Positions 17,602 through 27,794 of a DNA stretch of 27,794 nucleotides are shown here, one piece after another; position 1 is the first letter of the stretch, and the number at the start of each line of letters is the position of its first letter. Below the pieces are notes generated by a model. That model was given only the letters and a program-made list of their open reading frames with translations. It was not told the origin of the DNA and searched no databases. The position numbers were made by a program, and so were the translations under genes. Source of the stretch: Methanobacterium sp. Maddingley MBC34 (GTDB lineage Archaea; Methanobacteriota; Methanobacteria; Methanobacteriales; Methanobacteriaceae); contig AMGN01000003.1 in NCBI GenBank assembly GCA_000309865.1, forward strand, positions 1 to 27,794, written 5' to 3'.

Positions 17602-18483
17602 TTACCCTATTCTTTTACGGATAAAAACACCAGCTAACCCTCCAACATTAGCCATTATCACTGTCAATAACAGTATCAACATTAACCTGGTGCTGGTTAA
17701 ATCACTTCCAGGAGTTTCAATGGGAAGTGGATTGAAAAATGAGTATCGGATAAACAAAAAGATTAACATGATAACTGCAAAGATGGATAATCCTGCTAAA
17801 AGGTTAACATCAACAAAAACATCACTGAAACTTTTCTTATTTAATATAAAAGCAGTTATTGTGCTTGAGATTAACATGAAAAGAACAGATAATTGAAATC
17901 CAACATCGCCCCATAGGTAGTAAGAAACTAACCAGAAGCTCATATATATTAAAAATCCGAATTCAACTGGAGATTTAAGTTTCAGGAAGCGTATGATTTT
18001 GTTATCACTTCCAGAGGCGAGGTCCTGAATTAGAAATCCTGGTTCCCATAGGTGATTTAAGCCACGACCTCCCTCTCCACGCCCATCAAACATGGAGGGA
18101 AGATCCTGTCTAAAATAATTACCATCGGTATCTATTCTAAGACGATCCCTTAAAAACCAATCCCCTGGATCTGTGGTTTTTACCTTTTTACCGGCATAGA
18201 TGTTTTTACTGGTTTTGGCTTCAACTTCATGAAAGTGGAAGTGTTCATTGAATCTTGAACTTTCATGGGCATCCAGAATAGTTCCACAATAGGAACAGAA
18301 TGGTTTACCATCAGATTTCTCACCACATCCTGGACATTTTATGGAAGTTTTTTGAAAAAGAATTTCGTTTGCAGAAGCTAGGAATAACTCCCCTCCGCAT
18401 TGACAACAGTCGAAATCTTCGGGAGATTCTGTTTCCTGGAGTTTATAGTATCCCCCACATTCATTACAAAGAAGATAAGCCAT
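17602..18483 (-). CDS. Double zinc ribbon membrane protein, family member 2
   Basis: 293 residues. The first ribbon is CNECGGYYKLQETESPEDF followed by CQCGG, the second CPGCGEKSDGKPFCSYCGT. A long polar linker of about 100 residues (FNEHFHFHEVEAKTS, DPGDWFLRDRLR) separates these from four membrane helices at about 190-290. The C-terminus GGLAGVFIRKRIG matches the glycine-plus-basic ending of its neighbours. It lies 95 bases upstream of member 1. The linker is unlike those of the other members, so each copy may serve a different partner. Only a weak, distant GGTG precedes the ATG. Function is unknown. Confidence 0.75.
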   Translation of the reverse strand: MAYLLCNECGGYYKLQETESPEDFDCCQCGGELFLASANEILFQKTSIKCPGCGEKSDGKPFCSYCGTILDAHESSRFNEHFHFHEVEAKTSKNIYAGKKVKTTDPGDWFLRDRLRIDTDGNYFRQDLPSMFDGRGEGGRGLNHLWEPGFLIQDLASGSDNKIIRFLKLKSPVEFGFLIYMSFWLVSYYLWGDVGFQLSVLFMLISSTITAFILNKKSFSDVFVDVNLLAGLSIFAVIMLIFLFIRYSFFNPLPIETPGSDLTSTRLMLILLLTVIMANVGGLAGVFIRKRIG

Positions 18484-18574
18484 GATATCTCAAACACCAA
18501 CTTTTTATCGAAATTATATTTTTTTTATTAATATTTAAATATTACTATTAAATCATAAAAAAATATCGTTTATT

Positions 18575-19405
18575 TTAGTAATCTTCAAGTTTATTACGCA
18601 CAAAAATCCCCATAATTCCACCAACAGAAGATAAACTAGCCAAAACAGGAATTCCAATAATAATTATTAAAAATCCACCAATTACAGAGTAAGTAAAAAA
18701 CGAATAAACCCCTAAAATCACAGAACCAATGAAACCTACCATAAACCCGTTTAAAAGCCCATCTATAAAATCATTATATTTATTTATATAACTGGCCATT
18801 GCACCTGAGGAAAACCCAATTAATAATAGAGATATGATTGAAACGTTGAAGAAAAATTGGAAATCATTGTAGTAGATATCACCAGAATAGTAATAATTAA
18901 AGGACATCATGCTCATCAAAGAATAGAAAATTATTAGAATAATAATTACCAGGAATATAACTCCTGCTGAAACACCAACCCATTTAATTCTGTTAAAGAG
19001 GGATTTAAGGCCGTTAATGGGTTCCGAATGAAGGTTTTTTGGTGAATTCTTTTCCTGAACTTTTCTGGTTAAAGAATAATCCTCATTTTTTCTTTTGCTA
19101 ATCACTTCGCCATTTTTCATCTTCAATAATTTTCCACCGCAATTAGAACAATAAAGACCATCTTGATCTTCATTCAAACAATTGGGACAGATTAATTTTA
19201 CACCTTCCCCTATTTTGCCCGTTGTATTCCCATTTTCATCGGTAGATCGCTCCTCACCCTCATATTTTTCTTTTATAATGTTTTCAGGATTATTTTCCGT
19301 GTAAGTTAATTTTCCACCGCATAAACAGCTTTCAAAATCATCAATGGATTCTCCCTTTTGAAGTTGGTAATATCCCCCACATTTTTCACAAACTAAAAAA
19401 GGCAT
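18575..19405 (-). CDS. Double zinc ribbon membrane protein, family member 3
   Basis: 276 residues. The first ribbon is CEKCGGYYQLQKGESIDDF followed by CLCGG, the second CPNCLNEDQDGLYCSNCGG. After a charged linker come a helix at about 150-170 (GVSAGVIFLVIIILIIFYSL), a Tyr-rich short loop (FNYYYSGDIYYNDF) that should face outside, and three or four further helices ending GGIMGIFVRNKLEDY. There is no Shine-Dalgarno before the ATG, so translation may be leaderless. The order of domains equals members 1 and 2. Function is unknown. Confidence 0.75.
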   Translation of the reverse strand: MPFLVCEKCGGYYQLQKGESIDDFESCLCGGKLTYTENNPENIIKEKYEGEERSTDENGNTTGKIGEGVKLICPNCLNEDQDGLYCSNCGGKLLKMKNGEVISKRKNEDYSLTRKVQEKNSPKNLHSEPINGLKSLFNRIKWVGVSAGVIFLVIIILIIFYSLMSMMSFNYYYSGDIYYNDFQFFFNVSIISLLLIGFSSGAMASYINKYNDFIDGLLNGFMVGFIGSVILGVYSFFTYSVIGGFLIIIIGIPVLASLSSVGGIMGIFVRNKLEDY

Positions 19406-19631
19406 GATTTTGAATTATGAATTAATGATTATTAATATTTTTTTCGTATTCCCTAAACTACTAAAAAATAAAATAGCATAAATAGTGTTAATATGTAATT
19501 TAATAATTATTTTAGAAATAAAGGATTCATCAAAGACAAAATCAATTCACCAGAAGATTTAATCATCAAAAAGCAGGGTTAATCCAATTTAACAGCTTCT
19601 TATAAATTATTTAATAATGCCAATTACAATT

Positions 19632-19707
19632 TTTTTACTATTTTTATCGTATTTTAATAACATCTGAAATTTTTACTATTTTTATTGTATTTTAATAACA
19701 TCTGCAA
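19632..19707. repeat. 38-bp tandem duplication in an intergenic spacer
   Basis: Two head-to-tail copies (19632-19669 and 19670-19707) of tttttactatttttat-cgt/tgt-attttaataacatctg differ at about two positions. They lie just after the stop of family member 4 and about 230 bases before member 3. The T-rich units read on the plus strand, opposite to the genes. The remainder of the 304-base spacer is AT-rich with no gene recognised. Confidence 0.8.
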
Positions 19708-19709
19708 AA

Positions 19710-20042
19710 TTAAACAAATAATCCCAATAGAACTATAGAAACTAAAATAAATGTGACCCCTGCTAATATCCCTATCGGTTTAAATGTTTCACTTCGATTA
19801 GTCCCTAATACTTCTTTGGCAGGGATTAATATCTGACCACATGCACTGCAAAAAGCTGTTTCAACTGTAACCACCTTACCACAGTTTTTACAGGTGATTT
19901 TAGGAGATTGGATCTCAATTTCATCCTTTTTTTCCACAATATAGAGTTTACCTCCACATTGACATGAATCAAAGTCATTAATAGATTCTTCATCCATTAA
20001 TTGGTAGTAACCACCGCAAATTTCACAGACTAAATATTTCAT
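19710..20042 (-). CDS. Short zinc ribbon protein with one membrane anchor, family member 4
   Basis: 110 residues. It has the same N-terminal ribbon as members 1-3 (CEICGGYYQLMDEESINDF followed by CQCGG) and a second ribbon CKNCGKVVTVETAFCSACGQ, then a single C-terminal helix at about 90-109 (GILAGVTFILVSIVLLGLFV). It is a shortened or ancestral form of the family. A TATA-like CCATATATAG on the minus strand (20071-20080) would start transcription within about ten bases of the ATG, and there is no ribosome site, so the message is probably leaderless. It is likely first in the array. Confidence 0.7.
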   Translation of the reverse strand: MKYLVCEICGGYYQLMDEESINDFDSCQCGGKLYIVEKKDEIEIQSPKITCKNCGKVVTVETAFCSACGQILIPAKEVLGTNRSETFKPIGILAGVTFILVSIVLLGLFV

Positions 20043-20274
20043 AATATCTTTTTTTTGTCTGTTTATAGGGCTATATATGGTTTACCATGGGATTAAAAAG
20101 AGGATTTATTATAAATAAGAAGAATCCATTGACAAGAATGTAATTAATGGGAAAAATAGTAATTAAATGGACATTAATCTTTAATGGTGAGGATAATCTC
20201 AAGGTCAGATGAAATTCATAAATCAGTGAAATAGTAGGCGTGATGAAAAATAATCATTAACTCTGACATCCACT

Positions 20275-21552
20275 TTACCTGCAGATTTTTCCTTTTAAAT
20301 AGGTGCTCAGGGAATGGGTTATTTCCACATCAACGTAAGTTCCCAGAAGAGCTTCATTCACTACCACTGTTTTATATGAGTTACTGCGGCCAAGGTACCC
20401 GCCTTTACTTCCTTTATCAGTAATTAATATTTTTTGATGTGTGCCCAGGAGTTTCTGATTGTTACCAGTTGCAATATTCACTTTAAGATCGTTTAATTTG
20501 CGGGATCGCCTTTTCATGATTTGGTGATCAATTTCAGGAAGTAATGATGACCGGGTGCCAGGACGGTGATGATATTTGGAGATGTGTAAAAAATCTGGCC
20601 GAATCTCCCTGATTACCTCCATTGTGCCCTGAAAATCATTTTCATTCTCAGTGGGATATCCCAAAATAATATCTGTTGCCAGGGATAGTTCTGGTATTTC
20701 GATCTGGAAATGGTTAACTATTTCCAAGTATTCCTCCACACTATGGCCACGATTCATATCAGAGAGTATCTGATTACTCCCACTTTGCAGGGGGAGGTGG
20801 AGGAACTTATAGACTTTCTCATTTTTAAAAGAAGTTATAATAGCTTCCAGGTCGCCTTTAATGTTTTTAGGGTGCATCATCCCTATTCTTATGCGAAAAT
20901 CGCCCTCAATGGAACATATCTCATTTATGAGATCTGCCAGGCTTTCTCCTGTGTCTTTTCCATAGGCAGCAGTATCTTGAGCTGTGAGCTGGATCTCCAC
21001 ACAACCATCTGCAACTGCCTGCTCTGCTTCCGCTTTTAAAAGGGATGTAGGATAACTTTGAAGCCCTCCCCGTGCAAATCTGGTGCAGCAGTAACTGCAT
21101 TTACCCAGACATCCTTCACAAATCTGGAGAATGTGCACCATGGGGTTGGAACGCTTCCTTGGAAGGCAGGTTTTAATATCATCTCCATGACCGGTTTCCC
21201 TCGCCAGATGACCATTCATAACTGCTTCAACTACTTCTGGAGCTGAATTTATCCTGCGAGCCCCGATCCACCCTGCTTGGGGTGCCATTTTTTCCAGTTT
21301 TTCTGAATCAATATCCACCATGCAGCCGGCAATGATCAATTTCTTTTGTGGAAACTGGGCCTGCAGTTTCCCAATACGATTGGTTATCTTCTGTTCAGTG
21401 GGTTGTTTGACGTAACAGGTGTTTATGATAATAACATCCGCATCTTCAGGGGATTTTACAATTTTTCCACCAGTTTCTTCCAGTAAACCAGCCATTATCT
21501 GGGAGTCTGCCTGGTTAAAGGTGCAACCAAAGGTTTCCATGTAGATTTTCAT
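20275..21552 (-). CDS. mtaB: tRNA t6A37 methylthiotransferase, archaeal MtaB type
   Basis: This radical SAM enzyme converts t6A at position 37 of ANN-decoding tRNAs to ms2t6A, aiding codon reading. The 425 residues are in three parts. The N-terminal methylthiotransferase domain carries cluster ligands C10, C46 and C77 (ETFGCTFNQADS, INTCYVK, AGCMVDID). The radical SAM domain has C148-x3-C152-x2-C155 (CLGKCSYC) and PLQSGSN. The C-terminal TRAM domain is at about 365-423. The wording ETFGCTFNQADSQIM is typical of the archaeal/CDKAL1 branch rather than MiaB. It is a single gene with a weak ribosome site. Confidence 0.93.
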   Translation of the reverse strand: MKIYMETFGCTFNQADSQIMAGLLEETGGKIVKSPEDADVIIINTCYVKQPTEQKITNRIGKLQAQFPQKKLIIAGCMVDIDSEKLEKMAPQAGWIGARRINSAPEVVEAVMNGHLARETGHGDDIKTCLPRKRSNPMVHILQICEGCLGKCSYCCTRFARGGLQSYPTSLLKAEAEQAVADGCVEIQLTAQDTAAYGKDTGESLADLINEICSIEGDFRIRIGMMHPKNIKGDLEAIITSFKNEKVYKFLHLPLQSGSNQILSDMNRGHSVEEYLEIVNHFQIEIPELSLATDIILGYPTENENDFQGTMEVIREIRPDFLHISKYHHRPGTRSSLLPEIDHQIMKRRSRKLNDLKVNIATGNNQKLLGTHQKILITDKGSKGGYLGRSNSYKTVVVNEALLGTYVDVEITHSLSTYLKGKICR

Positions 21553-21707
21553 GTTAATCAGGATTTAATTTGATATTTTTCAATATGAGATTCTTAATAT
21601 GTTTTTTTTTTGATTGTTAAGAAATGTTAATTAGAGATATTTCAAGAAATGGATTAAAATAAAGGCAAGTATATCACTAAAACTTAGTTTTTTTTGGTTG
21701 GTCTTTA

Positions 21708-22361
21708 TTAATCTTCAGGCCAGCCATGTTTGCCGATCATGGGTACGAAAACAACCCCTCCTAAATTCAGGGTCTGGTAATCATCATCTGATATTCGCTG
21801 GACGGATACCAGTTCCTGGAAGTAGTCCGATCCCGTGGGCATAATCAGTTTTCCACCAATTTTAAGCTGTTTTTTAAGGGGTTCTGGAATTTTTGGTGCG
21901 CTGGCTGTTCCGTAAATCCGATCATATGGGGCTTTATCAGGGTAACCTACAGTTCCATCTCCTTCAATCACCGTTACCACGTCAGAATATCCAGTTTTTT
22001 TTAGGTTGTCTCTGGCCTTTTCTGCCAGTGCGGGAATCCGTTCAATAGTGTATACGTGACCTTTTTTACCCACTATTTCAGCTACTACTGCAGCATTATA
22101 TCCCCAACCACTTCCAATTTCCAAAATATTCATTCCTTCTTCTAATTCCAATTTTTCGGCGATAATCGCCACCATATGGGGAGCAGAAATAGTTTGACCT
22201 TTCCCTATGGAGAAAGGACGATCCAGGTAGGCGTGAGAACTGTTCTCAGGAGGCATGAATTCTTCTCGGGGAATTTTGAGCATGGCATTTTTTACTTTTT
22301 CGGTTGTTATGTATCCCTGCTTAAAGAGTCTTTCCACCAGATTTTCTCTTTCATCATTCAT
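21708..22361 (-). CDS. pcm: Protein-L-isoaspartate O-methyltransferase
   Basis: The enzyme (EC 2.1.1.77) methylates L-isoaspartyl residues from damaged asparagine and aspartate so they can be repaired. The 217 residues fit the family. The SAM-binding motif NILEIGSGWGYNAA lies at about 78-91, and the family segments GKGQTISAPHMVA (54-66), DRIYGTASAP and GGKLIMPTG are present. The start is taken at ATG 22361; an in-frame GTG three codons earlier (22370) is possible. A T-rich spacer separates its end from mtaB. Confidence 0.93.
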   Translation of the reverse strand: MNDERENLVERLFKQGYITTEKVKNAMLKIPREEFMPPENSSHAYLDRPFSIGKGQTISAPHMVAIIAEKLELEEGMNILEIGSGWGYNAAVVAEIVGKKGHVYTIERIPALAEKARDNLKKTGYSDVVTVIEGDGTVGYPDKAPYDRIYGTASAPKIPEPLKKQLKIGGKLIMPTGSDYFQELVSVQRISDDDYQTLNLGGVVFVPMIGKHGWPED

Positions 22362-22404
22362 ATGAACCACTTAAATTCTCAAAGTTTCCACTCATTGATA
22401 ATGG

Positions 22405-22442
22405 ACTTAAATCCACGGATAATACTTAAATCCAAGGATAAT
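22405..22442. repeat. 19-bp tandem duplication upstream of pcm
   Basis: acttaaatccacggataat (22405-22423) is followed directly by acttaaatccaaggataat (22424-22442). A looser pair, ctttaatcaatgg and cttaatcaatgg, follows at about 22450-22484. All lie in the pcm promoter region, so they could be paired binding sites or simple slippage. Confidence 0.75.
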
Positions 22443-22568
22443 GAGTGTACTTTAATCAATGGAATGGTATACTTAATCAATGGATGAAGTTCTGCTATGA
22501 ATTGAGGGATAATGGAGTTTTAACATCTTTCTTCTCGCTAAACGTGTTGGTACTGTCATCTAAAATTC

Positions 22569-23198
<630 letters not shown>

Positions 23199-23366
23199 CT
23201 TTCCTCGCTTCTATCAAAATAAGTAAAAAAATATTGTAAGTTTAATAACAATTTTTCTGTATTTTGAATTATTTATAATATGAATTCGATGGGAATAATT
23301 GATTGAACTAAATAATTGAACTTTGATTATATTAACATTATTAGATTTAGTTTAGTAGTTAAAATA

Positions 23367-23416
23367 TTAGTAGGAATAAAAATTTAGTAGAAATAAAGAT
23401 TAAAATGGAAATAAAT
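23367..23416. repeat. Degenerate 17-bp tandem units downstream of hacB
   Basis: ttagtaggaataaaaat (23367-23383), ttagtagaaataaagat (23384-23400) and a weaker taaaatggaaataaat (23401-23416) follow one another just past the 3' end of the small-subunit gene. The spacer 23196-23429 is otherwise AT-rich and holds no gene that I can see. Confidence 0.5.
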
Positions 23417-23429
23417 CTACACAAAACAT

Positions 23430-23942
23430 TTAATTAAGTTCATCAGGACTAGTTTTCCTTTTTTTATGTAAATAATGCTGTACCAAACCTCCATCCTGCA
23501 GTATTCCCAGCATGAAATCATGGAATGGTTGTATATGGCAGCTTTTTCCAGTGGTGAGGTTATGGATTATTCCCTCTGCCAGATCAATCCGAAGTTCATC
23601 TCCTTTATCTGCTTCTATATCTGCCACTATAACTGGTAAACCCACATTTATAGCGTTGCGGTAAAATATACGTGCAAATGACCGGGCAACAATTGCATCC
23701 ACACCAGCGTGTTTTAAGGCTACAGGGGCCTGTTCCCGAGAGGATCCGCAGCCAAAATTCCAGCCAGCCACAATAATATCGCCTTTTTCCACATTATTAG
23801 TGAATTCAGGGTCTTCTCCTTCCAGAACATGGCTTGCCAGCTCGTCTAAACTGAAAGTTCTTAAGTATCGTCCTGGTATTATCACATCAGTGTCTATACT
23901 GTCCCTGAACTTCCAAACTTTACCCTTTATTTCTTCTTTCAT
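23430..23942 (-). CDS. hacB: Homoaconitase / 3-isopropylmalate dehydratase small subunit
   Basis: A 170-residue swivel-domain subunit of the aconitase family that pairs with a large Fe-S subunit. GCGSSREQ lies at 64-71, and ARSFARIFYRNAINVGLPVI is typical. The substrate loop reads P23-G-R-Y-L-R-T29. YLRT is the loop known from methanogen homoaconitase HacB (Arg26 in the Methanocaldococcus protein), whereas LeuD-type subunits have YLV at that place. This points to homocitrate-to-homoisocitrate isomerisation and its longer homologues in coenzyme B synthesis, rather than leucine synthesis only. The large subunit is not in the window. The ribosome site is weak. Confidence 0.88.
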   Translation of the reverse strand: MKEEIKGKVWKFRDSIDTDVIIPGRYLRTFSLDELASHVLEGEDPEFTNNVEKGDIIVAGWNFGCGSSREQAPVALKHAGVDAIVARSFARIFYRNAINVGLPVIVADIEADKGDELRIDLAEGIIHNLTTGKSCHIQPFHDFMLGILQDGGLVQHYLHKKRKTSPDELN

Positions 23943-24103
23943 AGTACCATTAGAATGATTTTTTTAATTAAATAACTAAATTAAATGATGTTTTGTTATT
24001 CGTATGGTTTTTGATAAGTTTTATTTTGGATTCTCAAAAATTGATTTTTTACACTTGGGATCATTTGATTAAACAGATAGATCCCTTAATTTTGGGCGAG
24101 TCT

Positions 24104-25087
<984 letters not shown>

Positions 25088-25115
25088 TTCTGCTACCAGT
25101 TTTATTTTTTTTGAT

Positions 25116-25256
25116 GAGTTTAGAAAGCTCTATTGGAGTTTAGAGAGTTCTATTGGAGTTTAGAGAGTTCTATTAAGGGTTAGAGAACTTTATTCTTAGC
25201 GACTTAAAGAACATTATTTACTGTTTAAAGAACTTATTCTTAGTGCCTTAGCGAAC
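25116..25256. repeat. Degenerate tandem array between tes and mptG
   Basis: Three clean 20-bp units of gagttta-gagagttctattg type start at 25116, 25136 and 25156. They are followed by four or five looser units of 20-24 bp sharing tttaaagaac or ttagcgaac cores up to the tes stop. On the minus strand the core reads GTTCGCTAAG, GTTCTTTAAG, then CTCTCTAAAC, decaying with distance from tes. The last codons of tes (KKFAKPLKK) carry the same GTTCGCTAAG core. The array therefore seems to have grown out of the gene's 3' end. Confidence 0.75.
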
Positions 25257-26732
<1,476 letters not shown>

Positions 26733-26740
26733 TATCTCAC

Positions 26741-26801
<61 letters not shown>

Positions 26802-26804
26802 ACT

Positions 26805-27395
26805 ATGGACTCGAGTATTTTCAGTGTTTTGATTTTATCCGCTTACGCTATATACTTTATGTTACCGGCTTACCTAGCCAACGCCAGCGCCCTTACCTTT
26901 GGGGGAGGAACACCTCTTGATATGGGCCGATCCCTCAATGACGGTCGCAGGATACTTGGAGATGGTGTCACCTGGAAGGGAACCATCATAGGAATATTAA
27001 TTGGAATGGGAATAGGCCTGCTCCAGGGCGCTATTACAGGTAATATATTGCAGGACCTTCTGATAGTAGGAGATCCAGGAATATATAATCTTGTTCAGGG
27101 AACTATAACCACTAACATGTTACAGGGCACGTTATTGGGCCTTGCATTGGGTAGTGGTGCAATTATAGGAGACGCTTGTGGGAGTTTTATTAAGAGAAGA
27201 TTTAAAGTGGAACGAGGAAGACCAGTACCCCTTATGGATCAATTAGATTTCGTGGTAGGTGCGCTCATATTTGCATCTCTGGTAGTTGTAATTCCCTTTA
27301 ACTTAATCATTCTGATAATTATAATTAGTATCTTCCTTCACTTGGGAGCTAATATCATTGCTTATTTACTGGGTATGAAGAATGTTTGGTATTAA
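26805..27395 (+). CDS. carS: CDP-archaeol synthase (CarS)
   Basis: This integral membrane enzyme (EC 2.7.7.67) activates unsaturated archaetidic acid (digeranylgeranylglyceryl phosphate) with CTP, giving the precursor for polar head group attachment. The 196 residues match the archaeal family, with several membrane helices. Motifs are PAYLANASALTFGGGTPLDM near the start, LNDGRRILGDGVTWKG at 44-59 and, in the cytoplasmic loop, GDACGSFIKRRFKVERGRP then PLMDQLDFVVGAL at about 122-153, the cytidylyltransferase signature. GGAGGT lies upstream of the ATG. Confidence 0.93.
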   Translation: MDSSIFSVLILSAYAIYFMLPAYLANASALTFGGGTPLDMGRSLNDGRRILGDGVTWKGTIIGILIGMGIGLLQGAITGNILQDLLIVGDPGIYNLVQGTITTNMLQGTLLGLALGSGAIIGDACGSFIKRRFKVERGRPVPLMDQLDFVVGALIFASLVVVIPFNLIILIIIISIFLHLGANIIAYLLGMKNVWY

Positions 27396-27754
27396 TCGGA
27401 TGTCTTATACTGTTTAATATGATATAATATGAATTAAATCATTATACCTAGTGATATTGGTTGAATTAAAATAATTACCAGTAAATAATTCCATCCCCAC
27501 TATCCCCCCCTTCTTTTTTAAAGATTTTCTAAACTATGACTAATTCTAAAATATAAACTTTTCCAAAAATTCTTTTCATTTAATGATTTGTAGATGTTTA
27601 ATAATTTTCCCATAATTTTCCCATTAATATCTAAGTTTAGTGATTATTTCCCCTCTGATTCGAATTTGCTGATTTATTTCACGTAGATAAAATTGTTGAA
27701 TATTTTTCATAAATTAAATTTGCTTATTATTTCTGCATTCTAACTTGGATTTAC
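27396..27754. other. AT-rich spacer without a recognised gene
   Basis: About 360 bases downstream of carS with frequent stops in all frames. It contains short T-runs (cttttttaaag near 27512) that may end the carS transcript, but no RNA gene, hairpin or ORF that I can support. Confidence 0.5.
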
Positions 27755-27794
27755 GAGATTTACTGAGATTTACTGAGATTTACTGAGATTTACT
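27755..27794. repeat. 10-bp tandem repeat running off the window edge
   Basis: Four perfect copies of gagatttact occupy 27755-27794, preceded by the variant ttggatttac. The array is still perfect at the last base, so its full length is unknown. Ten base pairs is one helical turn. Confidence 0.85.

Noticed and set aside
27745..27794. CRISPR array at the right edge
   Set aside because: The units are 10 bp and directly adjacent with no spacers; CRISPR repeats are 24-37 bp with unique spacers of similar size.

Overview
The window reads as chromosome of a methanogenic archaeon of the order Methanobacteriales, most likely a Methanobacterium-like species. The evidence is the gene set: an archaeal histone, CofH (coenzyme F420), MptG (methanopterin), a homoaconitase-type small subunit with the YLRT loop (coenzyme B), CarS and a Tes-type radical SAM enzyme (archaeal ether and tetraether lipids), archaeal MtaB and an HVO_0476-type zinc finger protein. 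The DNA is AT-rich, starts are preceded by GGTGA or GGAGG ribosome sites, TATA-like boxes are visible, and the two tRNA genes do not encode CCA.

Positions 1-6242 are accessory. A very large protein (N-terminus cut by the window edge) joins a DUF4062/TIR-like domain, a STAND-type ATPase, TPRs, near-identical WD40 repeats and a zinc ribbon. It is followed by a frameshifted tail and a second WD40 protein, also frameshifted, which appears to start at CTG. A small ORF then reads ATG-TAA. The architecture is that of NTP-dependent conflict or immune sensors. The downstream lesions are either decay or missed bases in A-rich stretches, and this is the least settled part of the window.

Positions 6239-10824 hold a SemiSWEET transporter, an unassigned SPASM radical SAM protein, a 6-phospho-3-hexuloisomerase-like protein, a two-gene unit (a possible PH-like small protein plus a metallophosphoesterase) and CofH. 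Positions 10936-14541 hold the histone, rubrerythrin and a four-PAS membrane histidine kinase with no response regulator nearby.

Positions 14720-16142 carry a GerW-like protein, a DUF2953 protein and a 73-residue protein that looks like a loop-less GerW relative. This is the archaeal counterpart of the Bacillus ytfI-ytfJ pair, in an organism that should not sporulate. tRNA-Val(GAC) and tRNA-Phe(GAA) follow as a tight pair. Positions 16706-20042 are a tandem family of four membrane proteins with the same N-terminal zinc ribbon signature, unassigned and the best candidate for an undescribed lineage-specific system.

Positions 20275-27395 are housekeeping and cofactor genes: MtaB, Pcm, the HVO_0476 protein, HacB/LeuD, MptG, Tes and, divergently, CarS. 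Several spacers here carry short tandem duplications (units of 10 to 38 bp), including a degenerate array between tes and mptG and a 10-bp array running off the right edge.
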